Shown: in pieces, positions 41,235 through 52,656 of the stretch
Position numbering within the stretch: position 1 is the first letter of the stretch
How the letters are laid out: each line of letters opens with the position of its first letter
NCBI RefSeq assembly: GCF_029639405.1
Contig: NZ_CP121274.1
Coordinates: forward strand, 2,108,001 to 2,172,000
Origin: Microbacterium proteolyticum
GTDB lineage: Bacteria > Actinomycetota > Actinomycetes > Actinomycetales > Microbacteriaceae
Direction: 5' to 3'
Length of the DNA stretch: 64,000 nt
Notes under the pieces: generated by a model
Told to the model about the DNA's origin: nothing
Database searches by the model: none
Seen by the model: the letters and a program-made list of their open reading frames with translations, nothing else
Program-made: the position numbers and the translations under genes

Positions 41235-41394
41235 GATGACGCCTCCTCGGCGGTCGGCTGTGTCCTCATCGTGTCACACACCCCGGACACGCTCGGCCTC
41301 ATCCCGGACACGTCGACTACGCTCGGGGTGATGCGCCCCACCCGCGGCGCGTTACCCGTTCCCGAACGGGGCCGAGACGGAAGACGTACACCCG
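41235..41394. promoter_or_regulatory. Divergent control region of mtrA and the MoxR operon
   Basis: It holds four GTGTC-type half-sites: GTGTCC at 41260, GTGTCA at 41271 (containing GTCACA), and GGACAC at 41285 and 41306. CCCGGACACG is repeated 21 bases apart. TACGCT at 41318-41323 is a candidate mtrA -10. The leader includes a perfect hairpin, CCCGTT (41355-41360) with AACGGG (41365-41370). A known mycobacterial MtrA motif contains GTCACA, so autoregulation is possible. Confidence 0.45.
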
Positions 41395-42075
41395 ATGACT
41401 TCACGGATCCTGGTTGTCGACGACGACACCGCGCTCGCCGAGATGATCGGCATCGTGCTGCGCACCGAGGGATTCGAGACCGTGTTCTGCGCGGACGGCG
41501 CGCAGGCGGTCGACGCGTGGCGCACCGAGCGTCCCGATCTGATCCTCCTCGACCTCATGCTGCCCGGCGTCGACGGCATCGAGATCTGCACCCGCGTGCG
41601 CGCGGAGTCCGGCATCCCGATCATCATGCTCACCGCCCGCACCGACACCGCCGACGTCGTGAAGGGGTTGGAATCCGGGGCCGACGACTACATCGTCAAG
41701 CCGTTCAACCCCAAAGAGCTCGTCGCCCGCATCCGCACGCGCCTGCGTCCGGCCGCGGCGGCGGTCGACGAGACCCTGCGGATCGGCGACCTCGTCGTCG
41801 ACGTCGCCGCGCACGAGGTCCGCCGCGGCGAGAGCCCGATCGCGCTGACCCCGCTCGAGTTCGAGCTCCTCGTGGCCCTCGCCGAGAAACCGCAGCAGGT
41901 CTTCTCGCGCGAGATGCTGCTCGAACAGGTGTGGGGATACCACTACAAGGCCGACACGCGCCTGGTCAACGTGCACGTCCAGCGCCTGCGCGCAAAGGTC
42001 GAGGCCGACCCCGACAACCCCCGCATCGTGACCACCGTGCGCGGGGTGGGCTATCGCGCCGGCGCGGTGGCTTGA
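41395..42075 (+). CDS. mtrA: MtrA response regulator
   Basis: 226 residues. The receiver domain has ILVVDDDTALAEMIGI, phosphoacceptor Asp in LILLDLMLPGVDG (about residue 53), the Thr in IIMLTARTDTADVV and Lys in YIVKPFNPKELV. The OmpR-type winged helix shows ALTPLEFELLVALAEKPQQV, VWGYHYKADTRLVNVHVQRL and TTVRGVGYRAG. MtrA controls cell-wall hydrolases, division and dnaA-linked genes in actinobacteria. Position directly before mtrB-lpqB confirms identity. Confidence 0.96.
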   Translation: MTSRILVVDDDTALAEMIGIVLRTEGFETVFCADGAQAVDAWRTERPDLILLDLMLPGVDGIEICTRVRAESGIPIIMLTARTDTADVVKGLESGADDYIVKPFNPKELVARIRTRLRPAAAAVDETLRIGDLVVDVAAHEVRRGESPIALTPLEFELLVALAEKPQQVFSREMLLEQVWGYHYKADTRLVNVHVQRLRAKVEADPDNPRIVTTVRGVGYRAGAVA

Positions 42076-42082
42076 GACCCTC

Positions 42083-43768
42083 ATGACGGGCGCGGTGCGC
42101 ACGATCCCGATCTCCCGGGTGAGGCGGCCCATCGACTGGCGTGGCATCCGCGACCGTCTGGCGACCCTCTGGCGTCGATCGCTGCGGTTCCGCACGATCG
42201 TCATCACCGTCGCGCTGACGGCCGCGACGATCCTCGTCACCTGCGTGGCGATGGCGCTCGTCATCCAGAACGAGCTCTTCACCGCCCGGAAGGACCAGGT
42301 GCTCCTCGAGGCCCAGCGCGCGACGGCGGCGGCCCAGGCGACGCTGGATGCCGCAGTGGACTCGACCGACCCGGCGGCGGCGCAGACGCTGATGAACGGC
42401 ATCGCCACGCGCTTGTCGCAGCAGTCCTCGAGCGACCTGATCGCCCTGTACCGCATCGGTCCCGCCTCTCCTCTGGCGCCGCAACCGTTCATCTCGCCGG
42501 CGTTCGACTCGGGGATCGTCACCGACGCCCTGCGGACCCAGGTGCAGTCCAACCCCGACCTGCAGTGGTGGCAGTCGGTGGCGTTGCCCTCCGACACCGG
42601 GCGCGAGGTGCCCGGCATCCTGGTCGGTCACCAGTTGCGTTTCCCCGCCCAGGACGGGGTCGACTACTACGAGCTCTACATGGGGTACGACCTCTCCAGT
42701 GCCTCTCAGACGCTCGCGTTCGTCCAGGTGCTGCTGTGGGTGGTCGGGTTGGTGCTCGTCGTGCTCATCGGGGCCATCGCCTGGGTCGTGCTCCGATCGG
42801 TGACGACTCCGATCGCGGATGCCGCCGAGACCAGCGCCAAGCTCGCGGCGGGCGACCTGGGGGTCCGTCTGCCCGTCCGCGGCGAGGACGAGCTGGCCAC
42901 TCTGAACCGCTCGTTCAACGCGATGGCCGACAGCATCGAATCCCAGATCAAGGAGCTGGCCGACCTCTCGCTCGTGCAGCAGAGGTTCGTCTCGGACGTG
43001 TCGCACGAGCTGCGGACGCCCCTGACGACGATCCGCCTCGCCGCCGACATGATCAACGACCAGCGCGCGGAGTTCGAGCCCACCACGGCCCGTGCCGCCG
43101 AGCTGCTGCACGCGCAGGTGCAGCGCTTCGAGGTGCTCCTGACCGATCTCCTCGAGATCAGTCGCTACGACGCCGGATCGGTGCAGCTCGAACTCGAGCC
43201 CACGAGCATGGCCCACCTGGCGGAGGACGTCATCGCGTCGATGGAGCAGCTCGCCCACCAGCACGGCAGCGACGTCCGCCTGGTCGCCCCCGGCGGCTAC
43301 ACCCCCATCGACATGGACGGAAGGCGGGTGCGGAGGATCGTGCGCAACCTCCTCGGCAACGCGATCGAGCACGGGGAGGGGCGTCCGATCGTCGTCTCCG
43401 TCGACAGCGACCGGGATGCCGTCGCCCTCAGCGTCCGCGATTTCGGCCTCGGCATGCGGGCCGACGACGTGGAACGCGTGTTCGACCGCTTCTGGCGCGC
43501 GGACCCCTCGCGCGTGCGGACGATCGGCGGGACGGGTCTCGGGCTCTCCATCGCCCTGGGCGACGCGCGGCTCCACGGCGGCACGCTGTCGGTCTGGTCG
43601 GAACTCGGCCACGGCTCGAACTTCCTGCTCACACTCCCGCGCGACGGGCGTCCGCTCGGGGGGTCGCCGCTGCCCCTGGTCCCGGACGACGAGCAGGGCG
43701 GCGCGCTCGAAGCGCTCGGACTGACGCAGCCGATCTCGCTCGGACGGACGGGGAGGACGCCTTCATGA
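42083..43768 (+). CDS. mtrB: MtrB sensor histidine kinase
   Basis: 561 residues. The first helix is FRTIVITVALTAATILVTCV (about 33-55). An extracellular sensor of about 150 residues follows, then the second helix LLWVVGLVLVVLIGAIAWVV and a HAMP domain with DLGVRLPVRGEDELATLNRS. The HisKA phosphorylation site is VSDVSHELRTPLTTIRLAAD. The ATP-binding domain has NLLGNAIEHGEG, VRDFGLGMRADD and GGTGLGLSIALG. It starts 7 bases after mtrA and its stop overlaps lpqB. It signals to MtrA, with LpqB as a negative or tuning partner in mycobacteria. Confidence 0.96.
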   Translation: MTGAVRTIPISRVRRPIDWRGIRDRLATLWRRSLRFRTIVITVALTAATILVTCVAMALVIQNELFTARKDQVLLEAQRATAAAQATLDAAVDSTDPAAAQTLMNGIATRLSQQSSSDLIALYRIGPASPLAPQPFISPAFDSGIVTDALRTQVQSNPDLQWWQSVALPSDTGREVPGILVGHQLRFPAQDGVDYYELYMGYDLSSASQTLAFVQVLLWVVGLVLVVLIGAIAWVVLRSVTTPIADAAETSAKLAAGDLGVRLPVRGEDELATLNRSFNAMADSIESQIKELADLSLVQQRFVSDVSHELRTPLTTIRLAADMINDQRAEFEPTTARAAELLHAQVQRFEVLLTDLLEISRYDAGSVQLELEPTSMAHLAEDVIASMEQLAHQHGSDVRLVAPGGYTPIDMDGRRVRRIVRNLLGNAIEHGEGRPIVVSVDSDRDAVALSVRDFGLGMRADDVERVFDRFWRADPSRVRTIGGTGLGLSIALGDARLHGGTLSVWSELGHGSNFLLTLPRDGRPLGGSPLPLVPDDEQGGALEALGLTQPISLGRTGRTPS

Positions 43769-45423
43769 AGCGCGCATTCGCGGGCCTGAGCCTGCTGCTC
43801 GTCCTGGTCCTCTCCGCCTGCACCGGCCTGCCCACGACGGGATACGTCAACCCGGGTCGCGGACCGGAGGGCGACCAGACGCAGCAGTTCGCCTTCGTCC
43901 CGGACGGCCCCCTCGAAGACGCCTCGCCCGCCGAGATCGTCGAGGGCTTCCTGCGCGCGGGGTCCGGCCCCGCCGACGACTGGGCCACGGCCAAGCTCTT
44001 CCTCGCGCCCGGCACCCAGTGGGACCCGCGCGCCCGGGTGACGATCGACCGCCTCGCCGACCGTCGTGCGACGGCCGTTCCGGACGGGACCTCCGTGGGC
44101 GTGCAACTCTCGGCGATCGCCGGCGTGGATGCCGACGGCGCCTACTCTCCGGCGGTGAGCGGGGCCACCGAGACCCTGTCGTTCACCCTCGCGCGTGTCG
44201 ACGACCAGTGGCGGATCACGTCGGCTCCCGACGGCGTCGTGCTCTACGAGGAGGTCTTCCCGACCGTCTATCAGGCGGCATCGGTGGCGTACTTCGACCC
44301 CACGTGGAGTTTCATCGTCCCCGACGTCCGGTGGTTCCCGCGCCCGCTCGTGGCCAGCCGGGTCACGACCGCCCTGGTCGACGGGCAGCCCAGCGCCTGG
44401 CTCTCGGGCGCCGTGAAGAACGCCTTCCCCGATGGGCTGTCCCTGGTGGGGCGTTCGGTGACGCTCTCCTCGAGCGGCGTCGCGCAGGTGCAACTGCCCC
44501 AGGCGGCGTTGAGTCTGGATCGCACCACCCTCGACCGCATGCAGACGCAGTTGACCCGCAGTCTCGCGACGGCCGGGATCAGCGAGGTGCAGATGACGGT
44601 CGACGGGACGCCGATCGCCGCGACCGAGCTGCCGGTGAAGGTCACCCGGGTCGACCCGTCGCCGGCCGTGCTGACCACGGACGGGACGTTCGGGGTGCTC
44701 AGCGGCGAGACGGTCGAGACGATCCCCACCCTCTCCGACGCGGTGGAGTCGCTCGCCCCGACGAGCGTCGAACTCGAGGCCGACCGGAGCCTCGCCGCCG
44801 TGCTCACGCAGCAGGGGGCGGTCGCGAGCGCGCTCGCCGACGGCGGCACGTTCCTCCTCGACGACCGCGCGGGCCTGCTGCCCCCGTCCATCGACGCGAC
44901 GGGCGAGATCTGGAGCGTGCCGCGGTCCGCTCCCTCGCAGCTGCGCGCGTACACACCGCAGGGGGTTCCGCGCGACATCGGCAACGCCTGGCCGGATGCC
45001 TCCGAGGTGGTGTCCTTCCAGATCTCGCGCGACGGCACGCGCATCGCGGCGATCGTGACCGTCGCGGGGGTCCGGGAGGTGTGGCTGGCGGGCATCGTGC
45101 GCGAGGGGAACGCGGTCAGCCTCGGCCCGCCGCACGTGCTGTCGTTCTCGGAACCGGGCGCGTTCGATCTCGCGTGGCTGGACGACACCGTCGTCGGCGT
45201 GTTGACGTCGGTCGACGGCGCGGCGCGGCTCGACGAACTCAACGTCGGGGGACGGGGCACCGTGGGGCCCGTCCCCGAGAGCGCGAAGGCGATCGCCGGA
45301 GGCAGTGCGACCGTGCGCATCCTCGACGACTCCGGTCGCCTCTTCAGCCGCCGCGGTAGCTCGTGGACCCTCGTCGCCAGTGACATCCGCGTCCTCGCGG
45401 TGCAGCAGGGCACCACGTCCTGA
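43765..45423 (+). CDS. lpqB: Lipoprotein LpqB with GerMN domain
   Basis: 552 residues. A lipobox ends LLLVLVLSACTGLPTTGYVN (Cys about 20). The GerMN-like domain lies at about 185-310 (RVTTALVDGQPSAWLSGAV), followed by a beta-propeller-like C-terminal region. LpqB binds the extracellular part of MtrB and modulates MtrA phosphorylation in mycobacteria. The ATG overlaps the mtrB stop (ATGA). Confidence 0.95.
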   Translation: MKRAFAGLSLLLVLVLSACTGLPTTGYVNPGRGPEGDQTQQFAFVPDGPLEDASPAEIVEGFLRAGSGPADDWATAKLFLAPGTQWDPRARVTIDRLADRRATAVPDGTSVGVQLSAIAGVDADGAYSPAVSGATETLSFTLARVDDQWRITSAPDGVVLYEEVFPTVYQAASVAYFDPTWSFIVPDVRWFPRPLVASRVTTALVDGQPSAWLSGAVKNAFPDGLSLVGRSVTLSSSGVAQVQLPQAALSLDRTTLDRMQTQLTRSLATAGISEVQMTVDGTPIAATELPVKVTRVDPSPAVLTTDGTFGVLSGETVETIPTLSDAVESLAPTSVELEADRSLAAVLTQQGAVASALADGGTFLLDDRAGLLPPSIDATGEIWSVPRSAPSQLRAYTPQGVPRDIGNAWPDASEVVSFQISRDGTRIAAIVTVAGVREVWLAGIVREGNAVSLGPPHVLSFSEPGAFDLAWLDDTVVGVLTSVDGAARLDELNVGGRGTVGPVPESAKAIAGGSATVRILDDSGRLFSRRGSSWTLVASDIRVLAVQQGTTS

Positions 45424-45503
45424 CCCGTCCTCCCCGGGCGGGGTCCGAACGGATCCCTCCCCGGAAGGCGTCGCCGCGCCCGCGGGGGCACGCGGTGCCG
45501 CGC

Positions 45504-45509
45504 CATCCT
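45504..45509 (+). promoter_or_regulatory. Candidate leaderless -10 before comF
   Basis: CATCCT, one base from TATCCT, 6 bases before the ATG at 45516. It is weak, but it supports that ATG over the GTG at 45495. Confidence 0.3.
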
Positions 45510-45515
45510 GCCGAC

Positions 45516-46199
45516 ATGGGTTCTCCTCTTCCGGCGGTGTGGACGCGCGCCGTCCGCGAGGCCGTGGTCGACGCGCTGGCGTTCTGGTTCCCGGTGGCGT
45601 GCGCGGGGTGCGGCGCGCTCGACGTCGACGTATGCGAGGGATGCCGCGCCGCCCTGACTCCGCGGGTCGTCCGGCGCCCTCTGCTCCCCGATGTCGAGGT
45701 GATCAGCGCGCTCGAGTTCGACGGCGTCGCCGCGCGTGTCATCCGCGCGATGAAGTCCGACGGCCGGACGGGCCTCGCCGGCGCCCTGGGGCCGGCGCTC
45801 GCCGCGGCGCTCGCCGCCGCTCCGGCCGGGGCGACCGTCACGACCATCCCGGCCTCGCGCGCGGCCGACCGGCGCCGCGGCTACCGTCCCGTCGACCTCC
45901 TCGTGCGCCGGGCTGGGGCCCGGAGCGTTCCGCTGCTGCGGATGCGTCGCGCCTCCGCCGATCAGCGTGGTCTCGGCCGCGCCGCGCGCCGGGCCAACGT
46001 CGCGGGTCTCTTCGCCGCGCGCGCCCCGCTCGCGGGCTCCGTCGTCGTGGTGGACGACGTCGTCACCACCGGCGCCACCCTCCGGGATGCGGTGTCGGCG
46101 CTCCGGGACGCGGGGGTCGACCGCATCGTCGCCGTCACGCTCGCGTACACGCCGAGACGCGGCGGATCCACACGCGAATCGGAGGTGATTATTACGTGA
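45516..46199 (+). CDS. comF: ComF family phosphoribosyltransferase-fold protein
   Basis: 227 residues. The N-terminal zinc ribbon ACAGCGALDVDVCEGCRAAL (two Cys-x2-Cys pairs) is followed by a PRTase-like domain. TTIPASRAADRRRGYRPVDL and the PRPP loop VVVVDDVVTTGATLRDAV are clear. ComF proteins support DNA uptake in competent bacteria; in actinobacteria they are conserved but of uncertain role. The GTG at 45495 would add seven residues. The gene sits between lpqB and hpf, as in mycobacteria. Confidence 0.93.
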   Translation: MGSPLPAVWTRAVREAVVDALAFWFPVACAGCGALDVDVCEGCRAALTPRVVRRPLLPDVEVISALEFDGVAARVIRAMKSDGRTGLAGALGPALAAALAAAPAGATVTTIPASRAADRRRGYRPVDLLVRRAGARSVPLLRMRRASADQRGLGRAARRANVAGLFAARAPLAGSVVVVDDVVTTGATLRDAVSALRDAGVDRIVAVTLAYTPRRGGSTRESEVIIT

Positions 46200-46292
46200 C
46201 ATCGGGGTGTCCACCCGACTACCGTGAGGGGGACTGAAGGCGACGGCTGTTCCGCCCTTAGACCGGCGGAACCCGGAACAAGGAGGTCACGG

Positions 46293-46955
46293 ATGGACAC
46301 CAGCATCGTGGGCGTGGGAGTCGGTATCACCGACCGTTTCCGCTCGGTGGTCGAAGAGAAGGTCAGCCGGATCGAGCACCTCGCGCCCCGCGCGAACACG
46401 CTCGAAGTCAAGGTTACGCATCGCTCCTATCGCAACGGCCGGATGGAGGACGATACGGTCGAGCTCACCCTCGACGGGAAGGGTCCCGTGGTCCGCGCGG
46501 AGGCGACCGACACCGACAAGTTCGCCGCCCTCGACCTGGCGGTCGACAAGATCTCGGAGCAGGTGCGCCGCGCGAAGCAGAAGCGCGTGGACGCCCGCAA
46601 CCACCCGCGCGGTGCCAAGTTCGAGAAGGGAACCGGCGAGCTCGCCGGCATCGACGTCGAACCCGCCTCGGTGGACGTCCTCCGCGCGGTGGCGACGGGT
46701 TCCGTGCCCGTGCAGGCGGAGGCCGCCGAAGAAGAGGAGTACTGCCCGGTCGTCATCCGGCAGAAGGAGTTCGGCGCCGAGTGGATGACGGTGGAAGACG
46801 CCGTCGACCGGATGGAACTGGTCGGCCATGACTTCTTCCTGTTCATCGACGCGCGCACCGACCACCCGAGTGTCGTCTACCGCCGCAAGGGCTGGGACTA
46901 CGGCGTCATCGCCCTGGGCACCCAGGCTTCGCCCGAGGTCGCGGTCGCTTCCTGA
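46293..46955 (+). CDS. hpf: Ribosome hibernation-promoting factor, long form
   Basis: 220 residues. The N-terminal S30AE domain (about 3-100; VGVGITDRFRSVVEEKVSRI, KFAALDLAVDKISEQVRRAK) blocks the mRNA/tRNA channel. The C-terminal domain (about 155-215; YCPVVIRQKEFGAEWMTVED, VVYRRKGWDYGVIAL) makes the dimer that joins two 70S ribosomes into 100S. AAGGAGG lies 6 bases before the ATG at 46293, the strongest ribosome-binding site in the window. A perfect terminator follows. Confidence 0.96.
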   Translation: MDTSIVGVGVGITDRFRSVVEEKVSRIEHLAPRANTLEVKVTHRSYRNGRMEDDTVELTLDGKGPVVRAEATDTDKFAALDLAVDKISEQVRRAKQKRVDARNHPRGAKFEKGTGELAGIDVEPASVDVLRAVATGSVPVQAEAAEEEEYCPVVIRQKEFGAEWMTVEDAVDRMELVGHDFFLFIDARTDHPSVVYRRKGWDYGVIALGTQASPEVAVAS

Positions 46956-46962
46956 CCGTCGA

Positions 46963-47003
46963 CGAAAGCGGGGCCCCGTCCGTCGGACGGGGCCCCGCTT
47001 TCG
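46963..47003. terminator. Bidirectional terminator between hpf and the coiled-coil gene
   Basis: A near-perfect palindrome. CGAAAGCGGGGCCCCGTCCG pairs with its complement around a one-base centre, ending CTTTCG. It serves convergent genes that end at 46955 and 47016; the AAAG/CTTT ends give short A/U tracts in both directions. Confidence 0.85.
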
Positions 47004-47015
47004 TTAGCCGACGAC

Positions 47016-48326
47016 TCAGCCGTCGAAGATGTCGCCCAGCAGTGAGCCGATGACGAGGCCGCCGAGCATGCCGCCCACCATGTTCCCGCCGCCCATCCCG
47101 CCCCCGCGACCGTAACCGCCGCGGCCGTAGCCGTTGCCGCCCCAGTCGTCGGGGCGCGACTGCTCGATGTCGCGCTGGGCCAGCTGGAGGGACTCGGATG
47201 CCAGGCCGCCGGCGCGTCGTGCCGTGGCGAGCGCCGTCTCGCGCTGATCCTCCGCGATGGGGCCCAGGGGGAGTCCGGCGCGCAGCCGCTCGGCCTCGAC
47301 GAACCGCGTGCGCGCGTCGGCGCCGATCCAGCCGCGGTGGCCCGTGATGAGCCCGCGGGCGACGGCGAGCTGACGGTCGGCGTCGTCGATGGCGTGCTCG
47401 ATCTGTTCCTGCGAGGGCACGGGCCGCGCCGCGCGCTCGCGAGCGAGATCCAGGTCGGCGTTGGCCTGACGGAGCGAGGAGAGCGCGCTGAACGGGTCGG
47501 TGCGGGCGCCCGCGGCGGGCAGCGCGTGGAGCTCTCGCTCGAGCGTCGCCATGGCCTGGAGCACGGCCGGTGTCTGCGCGCCCCGCCGTGCGTCCACCAG
47601 ATCGCCGCGGGAGTCGTCGATGACGGCCGCGAGGGTCGATTCGGCGCGCAGGGCCTCGATCTCGAAGGTGTCGACGGCATCCAGGAGCGATTCGGCGCGG
47701 CGCACGGCCTCGGTCGCCGCTTCCAGCGCCACCGACGCCTGCTCGCGCTGACCGGCCTCGCGACGGCGCTCGGAGACCCCGGCGGTGTGGACGGCGAAGT
47801 CGAGGAGCTGCTGGATTTCGTCGGGGTTCCCCGAGACCTGCTGGAGCGCCGACGGGCTGTAGCGCTGGGCGAGACGCTCGACGATCTCGCGGGCGTGCGG
47901 GACCCTTTCGGCCAGCCGGTCGCGATCGGCGCGGACGCGGGCCAGCGTCTCGGGCGCCCGGCGCACCGCGTCGATCTTGGGCTGCAGGACGAGCGTGCGC
48001 TCCTCGAGGAGGTCCTCGGCCCACTTCGAGAGTTGGATGATGCGCGCGTTCCGCGTCCGCAGCTCTTCTTTGGTGTCGGGGATCTCGTCGTGGTTCAGCT
48101 GGTGCAGCTGGAACGCCTCGGCGAGGTGCACCTTCACCGAGTCCAGGGCGGCCGCGAGGTCTTCCGTGGCCTTGTCGCCGAGCTCGGCGCGGGCGAAGTC
48201 CAGTTCGTCGGAGGTGAGCCGCACGCGCTCGTCGGCGGCGACGATGGCGAGTTCGGCGCGGCGCGCCAGATCGGCATCCGCGGCATCCTGCTCTTCGCGC
48301 TTCCTCTTACCCCAGAAACCGGCCAT
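47016..48326 (-). CDS. Coiled-coil protein with Gly-rich C terminus (TPM-protein tail-like)
   Basis: 436 residues. A short basic N terminus (MAGFWGKRKREEQDAADADL) leads into about 340 residues of almost continuous charged helix, predicted as coiled coil. The end is Gly/Tyr/Arg-rich (GGNGYGRGGYGRGGGMGGGN) and then Gly-Leu-rich (MVGGMLGGLVIGSLLGDIF), which may insert in a membrane or aggregate. The tail resembles the C-terminal part of actinobacterial TPM-domain proteins, but no TPM domain is present. The function is unknown. A TAGGAT element 6 bases before the ATG suggests leaderless initiation. It is divergent from secA. Confidence 0.75.
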   Translation of the reverse strand: MAGFWGKRKREEQDAADADLARRAELAIVAADERVRLTSDELDFARAELGDKATEDLAAALDSVKVHLAEAFQLHQLNHDEIPDTKEELRTRNARIIQLSKWAEDLLEERTLVLQPKIDAVRRAPETLARVRADRDRLAERVPHAREIVERLAQRYSPSALQQVSGNPDEIQQLLDFAVHTAGVSERRREAGQREQASVALEAATEAVRRAESLLDAVDTFEIEALRAESTLAAVIDDSRGDLVDARRGAQTPAVLQAMATLERELHALPAAGARTDPFSALSSLRQANADLDLARERAARPVPSQEQIEHAIDDADRQLAVARGLITGHRGWIGADARTRFVEAERLRAGLPLGPIAEDQRETALATARRAGGLASESLQLAQRDIEQSRPDDWGGNGYGRGGYGRGGGMGGGNMVGGMLGGLVIGSLLGDIFDG

Positions 48327-48332
48327 GGCTCG

Positions 48333-48338
48333 ATCCTA
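48333..48338 (-). promoter_or_regulatory. Candidate leaderless -10 before the coiled-coil gene
   Basis: TAGGAT on the minus strand, 6 bases before the ATG at 48326. Confidence 0.5.
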
Positions 48339-48434
48339 AGCGGGGCTGTTCGGAGCGGGCCGGGTGTTCGCTACGGGCGCGCACGGTGAGCACGAAAGCC
48401 AGCGGGCTCGCAGGTCACGAACGGATAACACGGA

Positions 48435-48440
48435 TAGCAT
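48435..48440 (+). promoter_or_regulatory. Candidate -10 of secA
   Basis: TAGCAT 67 bases before the secA GTG start, leaving a leader of about 60 bases with GGAG at 48497-48500. No clear -35 is visible. A longer reading from an upstream ATG would add residues absent from SecA proteins. Confidence 0.4.
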
Positions 48441-48507
48441 GACCGTGTATGCCTGTACGCAGGCCGGCGTCCACGAGGGCGCCGCACCCGATAGATGGAG
48501 ATGCTTC

Positions 48508-51309
<2,802 letters not shown>

Positions 51310-51317
51310 CCCCGCCT

Positions 51318-51363
51318 CACGGATGCCGTGCCCCCGCAGATGCGCGGGAGCACGGCATCCGTG
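51318..51363 (+). terminator. Hairpin terminator after secA
   Basis: CACGGATGCCGTGC (51318-51331) pairs perfectly with GCACGGCATCCGTG (51350-51363), with further internal pairing. No U-run follows. It starts 8 bases after the secA stop. Confidence 0.75.
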
Positions 51364-51410
51364 CGTCGGGACAGGCCACGGGTGGTCGATTGGCCGGTTC
51401 GGCCCGGGGA

Positions 51411-51416
51411 TATCCT
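51411..51416 (+). promoter_or_regulatory. Candidate leaderless -10 before the aminotransferase
   Basis: TATCCT, 6 bases before the ATG at 51423. TTGGCC at 51390 is a possible -35 with 15-base spacing. Confidence 0.5.
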
Positions 51417-51422
51417 GAGGCG

Positions 51423-52649
51423 ATGAGCCCGCTGCGCCCCCTCGATCAGTCGTCGAAGCTGAAGGACGTCCTCTACGAGATCCGCGGGGAGGCCCTCGTC
51501 GAGGCCGATCGACTCGAGGCCGAGGGGCACTCGATCCTCAAGCTCAACACGGGCAACCCGGCGACGTTCGGCTTCGAGGCGCCGCACCAGATCGTCCGCG
51601 ACATGATCGCGTCGGTGCCCCACGCGCACGGGTACAGCGACAGTCGCGGCATCCTGTCGGCCCGCCGCGCGGTCGTGTCGCGCTACGAGCAGGAGCCCGG
51701 CTTCCCGCACGTCGACCCCGACCACGTGTACCTCGGCAACGGGGTGTCCGAGCTGATCACCATGACGATGCAGGCGCTGCTCGACGAAGGCGACGAGGTC
51801 CTCATCCCGGCCCCGGACTACCCGCTGTGGACGGCGATGACGAGCCTGGGGGGCGGCACCCCGGTGCACTACCTCTGCGACGAGTCGCGCGAGTGGCAGC
51901 CCGACCTCGAGGACATCCGGGCGAAGATCACGCCGCGCACCAAGGCGATCGTCGTGATCAACCCGAACAACCCGACCGGCGCGGTGTACTCGCGCGAGGT
52001 GCTCGAGGGCATCGCCGACATCGCCCGCGAGCACTCGCTGCTCGTGCTGTCGGACGAGATCTACGACCGCATCCTGTTCGACGACGCGGTGCACATCCCG
52101 ATGGCCACGGTCGCGCCCGATCTGCTCGTGCTGACGTTCAACGGCCTGTCCAAGACGTATCGCGTGGCGGGGTACCGGTCGGGGTGGCTCGTGATCACGG
52201 GGCCCAAGGATCACGCCGAGGGCTTCCTGCACGGCATCACGCTGCTGGCATCCACCCGCCTGTGCCCGAACGTGCCGGCGCAGTTCGCCGTCCAGGCGGC
52301 GTTGTCGGGGGTGCAGTCCATCAACGCGCTCGTCGCGCCGACGGGGCGTCTCCACGAGCAGCGGGATGCCGCGTGGAAGGGTCTCGAAGCGATCCCGGGG
52401 GTCTCGTGCGTGCTGCCGCGCGGTGCGTTGTACGCCTTCCCGCGGTTCGACCCCGAGGTCTACGAGATCCCCGACGACGCCAAGTTCGTGCACGACTTCC
52501 TGATCGCCGAGCACGTGCTCATCGTCCAGGGATCGGGTTTCAACTGGCCCGCCACCGACCACGTGCGCATCGTGACGCTCCCCGAGGCCCGGGTGATCTC
52601 GGATGCCGTGGAGCGGCTGGGCAACTTCCTGGCGTCCTGGCGACCCTGA
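51423..52649 (+). CDS. PLP-dependent aminotransferase (AlaA/AspC-like, class I)
   Basis: 408 residues. LKLNTGNPATFGFEAPHQIV, the substrate-side GYSDSRGILSARRAVV, AIVVINPNNPTGAVYSREVL with the ring-stacking and phosphate contacts, and the Schiff-base Lys in NGLSKTYRVAGYRSGWLV (about residue 245) give a class I fold. Similarity is closest to bacterial AlaA-type glutamate-pyruvate aminotransferases. An aspartate specificity is possible. It has its own leaderless-type promoter and is not coupled to secA. Confidence 0.9.
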   Translation: MSPLRPLDQSSKLKDVLYEIRGEALVEADRLEAEGHSILKLNTGNPATFGFEAPHQIVRDMIASVPHAHGYSDSRGILSARRAVVSRYEQEPGFPHVDPDHVYLGNGVSELITMTMQALLDEGDEVLIPAPDYPLWTAMTSLGGGTPVHYLCDESREWQPDLEDIRAKITPRTKAIVVINPNNPTGAVYSREVLEGIADIAREHSLLVLSDEIYDRILFDDAVHIPMATVAPDLLVLTFNGLSKTYRVAGYRSGWLVITGPKDHAEGFLHGITLLASTRLCPNVPAQFAVQAALSGVQSINALVAPTGRLHEQRDAAWKGLEAIPGVSCVLPRGALYAFPRFDPEVYEIPDDAKFVHDFLIAEHVLIVQGSGFNWPATDHVRIVTLPEARVISDAVERLGNFLASWRP

Positions 52650-52656
52650 GAGGGCG

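Noticed and set aside
46963..47003. Palindrome between hpf and the coiled-coil gene as a fourth nested element
   Set aside because: It is a single continuous stem with A/U ends, a conventional bidirectional terminator, and has no second inner repeat.
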